The notes beneath the pieces were generated by a model. That model ran no database searches, was not told where the DNA came from, and worked only from the letters and a program-made list of their open reading frames with translations. 64,000 nt of DNA from Fictibacillus sp. FJAT-27399 (GTDB lineage: Bacteria > Bacillota > Bacilli > Bacillales > Fictibacillaceae), in NCBI RefSeq assembly GCF_001510655.1, contig NZ_LMVC01000002.1:1090379-1154378 (forward strand). Reading direction: 5' to 3'. Shown here piece after piece: positions 45,234 to 53,738 of the stretch (position 1 is its first letter; each line of letters opens with the position of its first letter). The position numbers were made by a program, and so were the translations under genes.

Positions 45234-46770
45234 AAAATTCGGATATGATGAATTCCGCACTGGACAGAAGGAAGTGATCGAAGACATTCTGACGGGAAAT
45301 GACGTACTGGCCATGATGCCTACTGGTAAAGGAAAATCATTATGCTATCAGCTTCCAGGCAACATTCTTTCCGGCTCAATCATCATTGTCTCACCTCTTC
45401 TTTCCCTGATGGAAGACCAGGTGGAACAGCTTAAGCGTTCTGGGGAAAAAAGAGCGGTGGCTTTAAACAGTTTTATGGATTTTGAAGAAAAAAGAAGAGT
45501 GCTTCACAGGCTCTCTTCTTATAAATTTATATACGTTTCTCCTGAAATACTTGAAAATGAATTTGTACTCAACGAACTGAAAAAAATCTCCGTCTCTCTG
45601 TTCGTTGTTGATGAGGCGCATTGTATATCCCAATGGGGCCATGAATTTCGGACCAGTTATCTAAAACTGGCGTCGTTTCGAAGCAATATTGGGAATCCTC
45701 CTTGTCTTGCTCTGACAGCGACCGCTACACCGGAAGTCAGAGATGATATCACAGCAAAGCTTAAAATGAAAAGCTGTACGATGCATGTTTATCGTGTGGA
45801 CCGGCCGAACATCACGTTAACAGTAGTGCACTGCACGGAGCATCTGGATAAACTGAATCGTGCCATTGAACTCGCTTCCTCATTAAATGGACCTGGAATT
45901 CTTTATGCCTCGACAAGATCATGGGCTGAAAACCTTGCAGAAAATCTGAGAGAAAAGGGGATGAATCGTGTAGCTGCCTACCATGGGGGGCTTGAAAATG
46001 AGGATCGGCTGTTGATCCAAAAACAGTTTCTAAATGATGAACTTGATATCATTTGCTGTACAAATGCTTTCGGCATGGGCATCAACAAACCAAACATCCG
46101 GTTTGTTGTCCATTTTCATATGCCTTCTGCCATGGAGTCTTATGTCCAGGAAATCGGCCGGGCGGGAAGAGACGGCAAAGAGAGTCTCGCTGTTTTGTTA
46201 TATTGCAGAGGGGATGAAGAAATTCCGGGGATGTTTATTGACCATGAGTTTCCAGATGAGGGACAGGTACTCCATTGTGCTTCACTTCCTGCGGCTGACC
46301 GCGTTTCATTTTCGGGTATGCTGGAAAGGTTTGAGATGAGTGACAGCGCAAGAAGATTTTTGCTTTATCAGTTTGAAAAAGAGGGTTACTTTTTAAACGA
46401 AGGAAATGTGATGCCGGATGAAGCCAAGGAACGTATTCTTCAAAAAATGAAAAACAGAAAAGCTCTGAAACGCAAAAAAATAGAAGAAATGGTAGAATGG
46501 ACAAGAGGAGATTTTTGCAAACGAGAAAAGATTGCACACATCTTTCATGATGAGATGGGGGAACGCCCGGATAATTGCTGCAGCCACTGCAAGGCAGATA
46601 TCGGACATTTCATCCAAAAGGAAACTCGTACAAATCCTCAGCCTGCTGCAGCTGTGAATTGGCAAAATGAGCTGCAACTAATTTTTAATCAGGAAAGTGA
46701 TGATCATCATGAAGAATTGGGATCAAGCACAGCTGATCCGGCTAATGAGCGACCGAGAATTACGCACTAA
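45199..46770 (+). CDS. recQ: ATP-dependent DNA helicase, RecQ family (short form)
   Basis: 523 residues. Walker A is PTGKGKS (41-47), the DEAH box is at 138-141 in VVDEAHCISQWGHEFR, and motif VI is YVQEIGRAGRDG. A zinc-binding module (CKREKIA..CCSHCKAD) follows. There is no HRDC domain, as in B. subtilis RecS/YpbC. It unwinds 3'-tailed DNA in repair and recombination. GTG 45199 is used here; TTG 45208 is possible. Confidence 0.92.
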   Translation: MIELELEALLSKKFGYDEFRTGQKEVIEDILTGNDVLAMMPTGKGKSLCYQLPGNILSGSIIIVSPLLSLMEDQVEQLKRSGEKRAVALNSFMDFEEKRRVLHRLSSYKFIYVSPEILENEFVLNELKKISVSLFVVDEAHCISQWGHEFRTSYLKLASFRSNIGNPPCLALTATATPEVRDDITAKLKMKSCTMHVYRVDRPNITLTVVHCTEHLDKLNRAIELASSLNGPGILYASTRSWAENLAENLREKGMNRVAAYHGGLENEDRLLIQKQFLNDELDIICCTNAFGMGINKPNIRFVVHFHMPSAMESYVQEIGRAGRDGKESLAVLLYCRGDEEIPGMFIDHEFPDEGQVLHCASLPAADRVSFSGMLERFEMSDSARRFLLYQFEKEGYFLNEGNVMPDEAKERILQKMKNRKALKRKKIEEMVEWTRGDFCKREKIAHIFHDEMGERPDNCCSHCKADIGHFIQKETRTNPQPAAAVNWQNELQLIFNQESDDHHEELGSSTADPANERPRITH

Positions 46771-47338
46771 TATATATATTTCCCAATTTCTATTCTTTGC
46801 TGCCGGAACAGCCATCATGTGGTTTGCGGGCTTTGATCTGAACAAGTTTCGATGGGAAAGCTTTAATATCATAGTTTTGGGAGCAGGAACCGCATTAGCG
46901 GTAGTCATTATTAACCTCCTTCTGCATAAATGGATGCCGAAACGTTACTTGGATGACGGAGGGATCAATGAGCGCATCTTCCGCTCGGTTCCGGTCTGGC
47001 ATATTGCTGTACTAACAGCTGTCATTTCGTTTTCAGAAGAGTGGCTCTTTCGGGGTGCTGTACAGCCCTTGCTCGGCTTGAGCTTAACAAGTATACTTTT
47101 TGCAGTCCTCCATGTACGATATATAAAAAAGCCTGTACTTTTCAGTGCAGCGGTTCTACTTAGCTTTCTTCTCGGATATTTATACCAATACACTGAGAAT
47201 CTGCTTGTTCCGATGACCGCTCATTTTTTTATCGATTTTTTTCTTGGGCTGCTGATTTCCAAAGGATGGCTCACGACCCATCCTAAATCTTATCCAATAG
47301 AGGACAACGGAGGTGGTACTCATGAAGAACATGAGTGA
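46700..47338 (+). CDS. CPBP family intramembrane metalloprotease (YpbD-like)
   Basis: 212 residues, several membrane segments. The CAAX/ABI motif EExxxR is SEEWLFRG (Glu113, Glu114, Arg118), with the later histidines FAVLHVRYI and MTAHFFIDFF. Such proteins are Rce1-like proteases. It overlaps recQ by 71 bases; starts at 46697 (GTG), 46700 or 46709 (ATG) cannot be separated. In the same place as B. subtilis ypbD. Confidence 0.85.
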   Translation: MIIMKNWDQAQLIRLMSDRELRTNIYISQFLFFAAGTAIMWFAGFDLNKFRWESFNIIVLGAGTALAVVIINLLLHKWMPKRYLDDGGINERIFRSVPVWHIAVLTAVISFSEEWLFRGAVQPLLGLSLTSILFAVLHVRYIKKPVLFSAAVLLSFLLGYLYQYTENLLVPMTAHFFIDFFLGLLISKGWLTTHPKSYPIEDNGGGTHEEHE

Positions 47339-47606
47339 ACAATCTGAACTAATAAACGATCGTCCGCTGCCTTCGAGGAAGGAATTTCATAAAAGAAAAA
47401 CGGAACAGATAAGGAAAGAAAATGCAGTGGAACCTGAGAGTTCTTCAGAAGAGAAAAAAAAGAACCGGCTGCCGCTGGCCCAATCTCTGCTTGTTATTTT
47501 CTTGCTCCTCGTTGTTTTTATCCTTACATATAACTATTGGTTTCCGAGAGTAACGGATCCGTTAAAAGGAAATGACGATGTGCAGAAGGTGAAAATAGAA
47601 TCATGA
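47322..47606 (+). CDS. Small membrane protein resembling the N-terminal part of YpbE
   Basis: 94 residues: a charged N-terminal part (LPSRKEFHKRKTEQ), one membrane segment (about 52-73) and a short outer tail. B. subtilis YpbE at this position carries a C-terminal LysM domain; here the protein ends after 20 residues beyond the membrane, so no LysM is present. ATG 47322 follows GGAGG at 8 bases and overlaps the previous gene. Assignment rests on position and layout. Confidence 0.65.
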   Translation: MKNMSEQSELINDRPLPSRKEFHKRKTEQIRKENAVEPESSSEEKKKNRLPLAQSLLVIFLLLVVFILTYNYWFPRVTDPLKGNDDVQKVKIES

Positions 47607-47611
47607 AGTAG

Positions 47612-47653
47612 TAAAAGGATGCTGATGCAAAATTCGTCAGCATCCTTTTTTTA
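47612..47653 (+). terminator. Terminator after the ypbB-recQ cluster
   Basis: AAAAGGATGCTGATG pairs with CGTCAGCATCCTTTT (one G-T pair), followed by further T. Confidence 0.9.
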
Positions 47654-47758
47654 TAACAAAGCCCATTAAAAAGGCCTCTGGAGACGAGATTAAAAACGGG
47701 AAGCCATTGGGAATGATTTAATCTTATTTTGCATACGTTGAAGCAGGAGGGGGCTTAT

Positions 47759-48211
47759 ATGAACGCAATCAACTACTGGAAGGTCGAGCCTTTTATCTCA
47801 GAAATCTGCAAAGTGGTGCTTCAGACGCTGATTGAAAAGAAAGAACAGAAAGACCAGTATGATAGACAGATGAAATGGTGGGCGTTTTATAGTTCGCTCA
47901 TGGGCTGCCTGGCGTTGATCTACTTGTATGGTTTTAAGTTAACCCATGCTGAAAGTGTACGGGCGGCGTTGTTTTCACTCGCAGGTGACAGGATGATCTG
48001 GTTTATCGGGATTTATTTTCTAGTGGCAGGGGTTCAGTGGAAACGGCTCAAAAAGAAATGTGCAAAAGCGGATGATGAATATGAAAGCATCAGGAAAGAG
48101 ATTATTGAACGCGGAGACGATTTATGGCCAAGGCCGGAAATGTGGAAGAACAGGTATCAGGTATTGGAGTATGTTAAATCTGAGTACAACATAAATCTGT
48201 ATCATAAATGA
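47759..48211 (+). CDS. ypbF: DUF2663 family membrane protein (YpbF-like)
   Basis: 150 residues. Two membrane segments (about 38-58 and 74-92) lie between a helical N-terminal part and a charged tail ending in YNINLYHK, a family hallmark. ATG 47759 with AGGAGG upstream; the in-frame start at 47729 lacks one. Function is unknown. Order matches B. subtilis ypbF. Confidence 0.82.
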   Translation: MNAINYWKVEPFISEICKVVLQTLIEKKEQKDQYDRQMKWWAFYSSLMGCLALIYLYGFKLTHAESVRAALFSLAGDRMIWFIGIYFLVAGVQWKRLKKKCAKADDEYESIRKEIIERGDDLWPRPEMWKNRYQVLEYVKSEYNINLYHK

Positions 48212-48215
48212 AGAG

Positions 48216-48434
48216 CTAGATCGCGCTGGGGCATCCGAAAAAGAAGTGATCAGCGATGGAATGTTTCTCTGAATTAATGACTACAAAATGGTCATCCATC
48301 GTCTCGATGCGCCCGAAAGCTATAGTTCTATGGGAATTCGGACAATAGACTTCAACTGGGAGGCCAAGTTTTTCGTTATATCTTAGATCTTTATTTAACA
48401 CGAGAGATTTTGTCTTGATTTTTAATAAAGTCAT
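48216..48434 (-). CDS. Small conserved-looking hypothetical protein
   Basis: 72 residues, convergent to ypbF with a 4-base gap. ATG 48434 has GGAGAGGA 5 bases upstream; an earlier in-frame ATG at 48449 lies before it. The sequence MTLLKIKTKSLVLNKDL followed by a beta-rich part (EVYCPNSHRTIAFGRIE, DHFVVINSEKHSI) looks like a folded beta protein, but no family was recognised. Confidence 0.6.
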   Translation of the reverse strand: MTLLKIKTKSLVLNKDLRYNEKLGLPVEVYCPNSHRTIAFGRIETMDDHFVVINSEKHSIADHFFFGCPSAI

Positions 48435-48570
48435 GATGTTCCTCTCCATTCTTTTTTAAGTTTTTCACTGGTTAATTCAATGATAAGTCAATTTTACAGT
48501 ATTTTCAATAAAAGATTTTAAATATTCTTAAAATTTAAAACGAGTGGCTGCGGGGAGGAAGTGAAAGGGT

Positions 48571-49203
48571 ATGTTTGTAAAAAGCAATATGATCCCACTG
48601 CGTAAGACACATTTTGTGAAGGAAAAAGATTCTGTAAAACAAGTGCTTGATCTTCTGCAAAAGTATGATATTGACGGAGTTCCGGTCGTCTCTGATAACA
48701 GGTTTAAAGGGATTCTTACACGGCATTCCATCTATGAAGCTTTTTTTGCGAGCGGCAAGACAAAGGAGCAATTTTTAGCAAAAACAAAAGCCGGCGATAT
48801 TGCCTGCTGCAGAAACCTGACCATCAGTGAAGATGAAATGTTTGAAAGGACCCTGCTGATGGTAAAAGATATGCCGATCGTTGGCGTAACTGACAAACAT
48901 AATCAATTGCTTGGCGTCGTTACCCGGTATGATGTGCTGGAGCAGTTTCAAAGCGCGTTCGGCATGAAAAAGCCCGGGATTAGATTATCCTTCGCTTCCC
49001 TTGAAACGGAAGGGAGGATTGCCCGATTGTCTGAGATTACAAAGCAATTTCACGAGAATATTATCTCACTGACTACATTTGATGAAACGGATCAGCTCGT
49101 AAGACGGATGGTAATGAAAGTGGAAAAAACACCAAATCTTGAAAAGTTTGTGGAAAAGCTCAGCCAGTCTGGATTCAGAATTTTAAGCATACATGAGGAT
49201 TGA
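48571..49203 (+). CDS. CBS-pair protein with C-terminal ACT-like region (AcuB-like layout)
   Basis: 210 residues. Two CBS motifs (about 1-60 and 72-130) are marked by YDIDGVPVVSDN..GILTRHSI and DMPIVGVTD..LLGVVTRYDVL; the rest (about 140-208) has an ACT-like beta-alpha pattern. CBS pairs bind adenine nucleotides, some c-di-AMP; the ligand here is unknown. GGGAGGAAG precedes the ATG. The closest layout known to me is B. subtilis AcuB. Confidence 0.75.
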   Translation: MFVKSNMIPLRKTHFVKEKDSVKQVLDLLQKYDIDGVPVVSDNRFKGILTRHSIYEAFFASGKTKEQFLAKTKAGDIACCRNLTISEDEMFERTLLMVKDMPIVGVTDKHNQLLGVVTRYDVLEQFQSAFGMKKPGIRLSFASLETEGRIARLSEITKQFHENIISLTTFDETDQLVRRMVMKVEKTPNLEKFVEKLSQSGFRILSIHED

Positions 49204-49206
49204 TCC

Positions 49207-49240
49207 GGCCAGCCCTGTATACCGGGGCTGTCCTTTTTAT
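49207..49240 (+). terminator. Terminator after the CBS gene
   Basis: GGCCAGCCCT pairs with GGGGCTGTCC with one mismatch and one G-T pair, then five T. Confidence 0.75.
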
Positions 49241-49344
49241 CAATTTTCAGTTAAAATGTGTTTTACAAAAAGTTATTAACGGGGATTAACATCATACTCC
49301 CTATCTTTTTAGTTCTATGCATGTACGAGTATATTTGTGAGGCG

Positions 49345-49383
49345 TTGTACAAATTTTACACAAGGTAAGCAGTCCGCTATACT
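49345..49383 (+). promoter_or_regulatory. Promoter with overlapping dyad upstream of the MerR-cobalamin gene
   Basis: TTTACA (49355-49360), a 17-base spacer and TATACT (49378-49383) form a SigA-type promoter. The dyad TTGTACAAATTTTACACAA (49345-49363) covers the -35. TGTAC also appears 25 bases upstream at 49322. TGTACA-like words are typical of CarA/CarH-type operators, so autoregulation is plausible. Confidence 0.55.
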
Positions 49384-49416
49384 TATAGGTATAATCAGCT
49401 ATTGGAGGATATAGAA

Positions 49417-50355
49417 ATGGCTTCACAGGAAGGGAAATACAATATTAAAGCCGTTTCAAAAATGCTTGGAATCCAGGCGGGAACATTAAGAGCCTGGGAG
49501 CGGAGATATTCCATCATCCAGCCCAAGCGCAATGAAGCTGGCCACAGGCTATATACGGATGAACACATCTATATCATTAAATGGCTCATGAATAAAATTA
49601 ATCACGGTTTCACCATTAGCCAGGCTGTAGATCTGCTTGAACATCATGAAAATAACATCGATCAGTTCGTCGTCGAGAACAGCAGCCAGAAGGATAGGGC
49701 TGTCCAACTGGCGGACGAGCTGCTGTCAGCACTCCTTTCTTTCCATGAAAACAAAGCCAAGGAAGTTTTGGACCGTGCATTCAGCCTGTTTACCATAGAA
49801 AAAGTAACGATTGATATACTAGGCTCTTTACTCGTAAAAATCGGCCATATGTGGGAGAACCATAAAATTACGGTTGCCCATGAGCATTATTCGACCTCTT
49901 TTTTGAAGGCGAAGATCGGGAACATACTCTATCATCTTCCTGTCGACGGTTACTTGCCAAAAGTAATGGCGGTTTGCGGATTAAAAGAGACCCATGAATT
50001 AGGTTTACTGATCTTCACACTGTACCTGAGGCAAAAAGGGTTTGAAGTCATCTATCTCGGTGAAGGAATCCCTCCCGAGGATCTTAATGTTGTCATTAAA
50101 GAAATCGACCCTAAATTGTTAGTTGTTTCCTGTACGATGGAACAACATACTTCTCAGACCCTGAAATGGCTTGAAAAGGTGGATAAAGAGTATCCAAACC
50201 TTCAAATCGGCTTAGGAGGACTGGGAATTGAATATTTATCCAATGATATAAAAACCAAATTTAAAGACATCATAATAGGGAACACCAAAACAGATTGGGA
50301 ACAATGGATTCATAAAAAATTAAAACAAGAAAAGCGACCGGCTCTTGATCATTAA
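49417..50355 (+). CDS. MerR family regulator with cobalamin-binding domain (CarH/LitR-like)
   Basis: 312 residues. A MerR winged helix (about 8-75, KMLGIQAGTLRAWERRYSI) is followed by a four-helix B12-binding bundle and a Rossmann B12 domain. The bundle has Trp146-x9-Glu156-His157 (W...AHEH), the AdoCbl-contact motif of CarH/LitR photoreceptors. The Rossmann domain has ExHxxG with His193 as probable lower cobalt ligand, and GGLG at 267-270. The residue after the Trp is Glu, whereas Thermus CarH has the light-state ligand His132 there (from memory). AdoCbl sensing is likely; light sensing is uncertain. ATG 49417 is 8 bases from GGAGG. No carotenoid or photolyase gene is nearby. Confidence 0.85.
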   Translation: MASQEGKYNIKAVSKMLGIQAGTLRAWERRYSIIQPKRNEAGHRLYTDEHIYIIKWLMNKINHGFTISQAVDLLEHHENNIDQFVVENSSQKDRAVQLADELLSALLSFHENKAKEVLDRAFSLFTIEKVTIDILGSLLVKIGHMWENHKITVAHEHYSTSFLKAKIGNILYHLPVDGYLPKVMAVCGLKETHELGLLIFTLYLRQKGFEVIYLGEGIPPEDLNVVIKEIDPKLLVVSCTMEQHTSQTLKWLEKVDKEYPNLQIGLGGLGIEYLSNDIKTKFKDIIIGNTKTDWEQWIHKKLKQEKRPALDH

Positions 50356-50444
50356 AGTGTGGTAAGAGAAGTTTAGCACCAACTTCCTTCTCACTCATAT
50401 AGTGTATTAAAGAGTTGCGGAATCGATCGTAAGGGGGACCAGAA

Positions 50445-51035
50445 ATGCGGGTAGAGCGATTAACTTATAACAAGATCAAGATCTTCCTAACGTTTGATGA
50501 TTTAAAAGAACGCGGAATCTCCAAAGATGAAATATGGCAGGATATTCCTAAAGTTCACCAACTATTCAGAGATATGATGACCGAAGCAGACGACGAAGTG
50601 GGATTCAAAGCAGACGGACCGATTGCTGTTGAAGTTTTTGCTTTACCGGCGCAAGGAATGGTGGTCATTGTGACAAAAGGTCATAACGAGTATGAACTCG
50701 AAGATGAATATGATGAAGACTATATTGAAATGCAAGTAACCTTGGATGAAAGTGACGAAATCTTCTATGAATTTTCTTCATTTGAAGATGTCATATCATT
50801 GGCAAAACGCCTTGGTCAGCTCAGCATTGACGGTGGAACACTCTATTCATTTGAAAACTGTTTCTATCTGAAGTTTGAAGAACAGGATCTTCCCGATATT
50901 GAACTGGATACACTCATTGCATTATTAGCTGAATTTGGCAGTTCTTCTACCATTACGAGCTACAGAGTGATCGAATACGGCAAAGCCCTGATGGAAAGCA
51001 ATGCAATTTCCCAAATCAATTCTTATTTTAATTAA
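50445..51035 (+). CDS. mecA: MecA family adaptor protein (YpbH-like position)
   Basis: 196 residues. An N-terminal substrate-binding part (MRVERLTYNKIKIFLTFDDL) and a C-terminal ClpC-binding domain (about 105-196) are separated by an acidic linker (ELEDEYDEDY). MecA-type adaptors deliver substrates such as ComK to ClpCP. The position upstream of gudB matches B. subtilis ypbH, the MecA paralog, so it could be either; only a genome-wide view would tell. A terminator follows directly. Confidence 0.9.
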   Translation: MRVERLTYNKIKIFLTFDDLKERGISKDEIWQDIPKVHQLFRDMMTEADDEVGFKADGPIAVEVFALPAQGMVVIVTKGHNEYELEDEYDEDYIEMQVTLDESDEIFYEFSSFEDVISLAKRLGQLSIDGGTLYSFENCFYLKFEEQDLPDIELDTLIALLAEFGSSSTITSYRVIEYGKALMESNAISQINSYFN

Positions 51036-51061
51036 ACTCCCGAAAATCCGGGAGTTTTTTA
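51034..51061 (+). terminator. Terminator of the mecA-like gene
   Basis: AAACTCCCG pairs with CGGGAGTTT, followed by further T. Confidence 0.9.
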
Positions 51062-51200
51062 TTTAAAAAAAACACATTAGCCATTACATCAACCTGCAAA
51101 CATGGTATGATATATGGGATTTCCTTATAGAAAAGCTCACAAAAAGTGGCAGGGAATATAATGAACTACATATATTTTTGGGGTGGGAGTGATTACACAC

Positions 51201-52118
51201 ATGAAAATTGCAGTTTTATACGGAGGAGTATCCGCTGAGCGCGAGGTATCCTTATCTAGTGGAAAACAGATTATGAACGCTTTGGAAGCGAAAGGGCATG
51301 AAGTAATCGGAGTGGACTTTCATCCTGATCGACTGGAAGAAATCATTCAGCTGAATGCAGATATCGTATTCATCGGATTGCATGGAAAATACGGTGAGGA
51401 CGGCAAGCTGCAAAGCTTGCTTGATATGCTGAAGATTCCTTATGTTGGTTCTGGTGTTCTTGCATCGGCACTGGCAATGGATAAAGCCCGTTCCAAACAG
51501 TTTTTTAAAAATGCTGGAATCAGAACAGCTAAAGAGGTTGTTTTGGAGAAAAAGCTCTACCGCGAGGATAAACTCGATGTTCCTTTCGGATTTCCACTTG
51601 TCGTCAAACCGAATCATGAGGGATCTACGATCGGATTGACCATCGCAAAAAACAAAGATGAAATGCTGAAAGGCATCGCATCAGCCCTTTTGCATGATCA
51701 TACAGTAATGGTTGAAGAATTTGTATCCGGCAAAGAAGTGACAGTGGCGGTTATGGGGGAAAAAGGAAGTGTCAATGCTCTCCCTGTCGTTGAGATTGTC
51801 CCAAAAAATGAATATTACGATTATGAATCCAAGTATGCGGAAGGCGGAAGTGTTCATTATGTACCGGCACGCCTTGATGAAAAAACCACATCATTGCTTC
51901 AGAAACAAGCCGTTTTGGCTCATGAGGTATTGGGGTGCGAAGTTTATTCCAGAGTTGATTTCATTATTCCGAGCGACGGAAGTGAACCTGTCATTCTTGA
52001 AGTCAATACGCTGCCGGGAATGACACCAACCAGCTTATTCCCGGACGCGGCGAAAGAAGTAGGTCTTTCTTACCCTGATATGATCGAGAAGCTCATTCAG
52101 CTTTCGCTTCAAAAATAA
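51201..52118 (+). CDS. ddl: D-alanine--D-alanine ligase
   Basis: 305 residues, short Ddl form. The ATP-grasp motifs FGFPLVVKPNHEGSTIG, VMVEEFVSGKEVTVAV and the Mg-binding ILEVNTLPGMTPTS are present. The Tyr in YYDYESKYAEGG sits where D-Ala-specific ligases have Tyr rather than the Phe of D-lactate ligases. It makes the dipeptide for peptidoglycan. ATG 51201 gives MKIAVLYGG; GTG codons at 51183 and 51189 are in frame. Confidence 0.94.
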   Translation: MKIAVLYGGVSAEREVSLSSGKQIMNALEAKGHEVIGVDFHPDRLEEIIQLNADIVFIGLHGKYGEDGKLQSLLDMLKIPYVGSGVLASALAMDKARSKQFFKNAGIRTAKEVVLEKKLYREDKLDVPFGFPLVVKPNHEGSTIGLTIAKNKDEMLKGIASALLHDHTVMVEEFVSGKEVTVAVMGEKGSVNALPVVEIVPKNEYYDYESKYAEGGSVHYVPARLDEKTTSLLQKQAVLAHEVLGCEVYSRVDFIIPSDGSEPVILEVNTLPGMTPTSLFPDAAKEVGLSYPDMIEKLIQLSLQK

Positions 52119-52184
52119 ACGGCCGCCCTCCCTTCAAGTCTAGGGGGGGCTTCATTATGCCGGTCGTCTGATAGTAAAAAAGTA

Positions 52185-52200
52185 CCGAAAGCGCTTACCT
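52185..52200 (+). promoter_or_regulatory. Candidate cre (CcpA) site upstream of gudB
   Basis: CGAAAGCGCTTACC differs from the cre-type word TGAAAGCGCTTACA at only the first and last base. It is about 115 bases before gudB, so catabolite control of glutamate breakdown is possible. Confidence 0.5.
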
Positions 52201-52307
52201 TTTTCGCGATTATCTTGAAAATCCCCTTCTCATAGGACTAACAAAGGTGTATACTGTCTCTGAAGATTGACTAAACTTTAGAGGTGACAATAATGGGAGG
52301 TAACCAA

Positions 52308-53588
52308 ATGACTGCCCAAAACGCAGCAGATCACAAATCTGATAACCATGAAAATAATAACGTGCTAACCGCAACACAATCAGTGATTGGGGAAGCACTT
52401 GATAAATTAGGGTACCCTGAAGAAGTATATGAACTTCTCAAAGAACCGATCCGGATGCTGACTGTTCGCATCCCGGTAAAAATGGATGATGGCTCTACTA
52501 AAATATTTACGGGATACCGTTCCCAGCATAATGACGCAGTCGGCCCGACTAAAGGGGGAGTCCGCTTTCACCCGAGTGTAACAGAGACAGAAGTGAAAGC
52601 ACTTTCGATTTGGATGAGCTTAAAAGCAGGAATTGTGGATCTTCCATACGGCGGAGGTAAAGGGGGAATCATTTGTGATCCCCGCAACATGTCGTTCCGT
52701 GAACTGGAGCGTCTAAGCCGCGGTTATGTACGTGCGATCAGTCAGCTTGTTGGTCCAACAAAGGACATTCCGGCACCAGACGTGTTTACCAACTCTCAAA
52801 TCATGGCCTGGATGATGGATGAATACAGCCGGATCAGAGAATTCGACTCACCTGGCTTCATCACAGGCAAGCCGCTTGTTCTAGGCGGTTCACACGGCCG
52901 TGAAACAGCTACAGCAAAAGGAGTAACGATCTGCATTCGTGAAGCAGCTGCAAAACGCGGGTTTGAAATTGAGGGTGCAAGAGTCGTTATCCAGGGATTC
53001 GGAAACGCAGGCAGCTTCTTAGCGAAGTTTATGCATGATTCAGGCGCAAAAGTCATTGGGATCTCTGATGCTTATGGTGCACTCCACGATCCAGAAGGCC
53101 TTGATATTGACTATCTCTTGGAAAGGCGCGACAGCTTTGGTACGGTTACTAAATTATTCAAAGATACCATATCCAACAAAGAGCTTTTAGAACTGGATTG
53201 CGATATTCTTGTTCCTGCAGCGATTGAAAATCAGATTACAGCAGAAAATGCCCATAATATTAAAGCTTCCATCGTAGTCGAAGCAGCCAATGGCCCTACA
53301 ACACTTGAAGGAACAAAGATTTTAACAGAACGCGGCATCCTTCTTGTACCGGACGTACTGGCAAGTGCCGGCGGTGTAACGGTTTCCTATTTCGAGTGGG
53401 TACAGAACAACCAGGGATATTATTGGACAGAAGAAGAAGTAGAAGAGAAGCTTGAAACTGTAATGGTGAAATCTTTTAATAACGTTTACACAACGGCCAT
53501 GAACCGTAAAGTAAACATGCGCCTCGCAGCCTATATGGTAGGCGTGCGCAAGATGGCTGAAGCCTCCCGTTTCAGAGGATGGATTTAA
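52308..53588 (+). CDS. gudB: NAD-specific glutamate dehydrogenase
   Basis: 426 residues, hexameric catabolic GDH. Active-site segments are [11 protein letters not shown] and [10 protein letters not shown] (catalytic and glutamate-binding Lys), with the NAD-binding [15 protein letters not shown]. The segment [11 protein letters not shown] has no duplicated residues, so this is the active form, unlike the cryptic B. subtilis 168 allele with its 9-bp repeat. ATG 52308 is 8 bases from GGGAGG. It converts glutamate to 2-oxoglutarate and ammonia. Confidence 0.95.
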   Translation: MTAQNAADHKSDNHENNNVLTATQSVIGEALDKLGYPEEVYELLKEPIRMLTVRIPVKMDDGSTKIFTGYRSQHNDAVGPTKGGVRFHPSVTETEVKALSIWMSLKAGIVDLPYGGGKGGIICDPRNMSFRELERLSRGYVRAISQLVGPTKDIPAPDVFTNSQIMAWMMDEYSRIREFDSPGFITGKPLVLGGSHGRETATAKGVTICIREAAAKRGFEIEGARVVIQGFGNAGSFLAKFMHDSGAKVIGISDAYGALHDPEGLDIDYLLERRDSFGTVTKLFKDTISNKELLELDCDILVPAAIENQITAENAHNIKASIVVEAANGPTTLEGTKILTERGILLVPDVLASAGGVTVSYFEWVQNNQGYYWTEEEVEEKLETVMVKSFNNVYTTAMNRKVNMRLAAYMVGVRKMAEASRFRGWI

Positions 53589-53610
53589 TCTTTTGCAAAT
53601 GCCAGAAGAA

Positions 53611-53641
53611 TCCCCTATCATTAATTGATAGGGGTTTTTTA
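53611..53641 (+). terminator. Terminator of gudB
   Basis: CCCCTATCA pairs with TGATAGGGG around TTAAT, then seven T. Confidence 0.92.
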
Positions 53642-53738
53642 TGGTTTAAGGGATAAATCATTTTTATTAATGAAAGGCTATGTGTGAGCCTATATAAAAA
53701 GAGCAAGCTATAGATTTGTGAACCAGGAGAGTGGAGAA

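Noticed and set aside
52122-52155. Terminator after ddl
   Set aside because: GCCGCCCTCCC and GGGGGGGC can pair, but there is no T run; kept out as unsupported.
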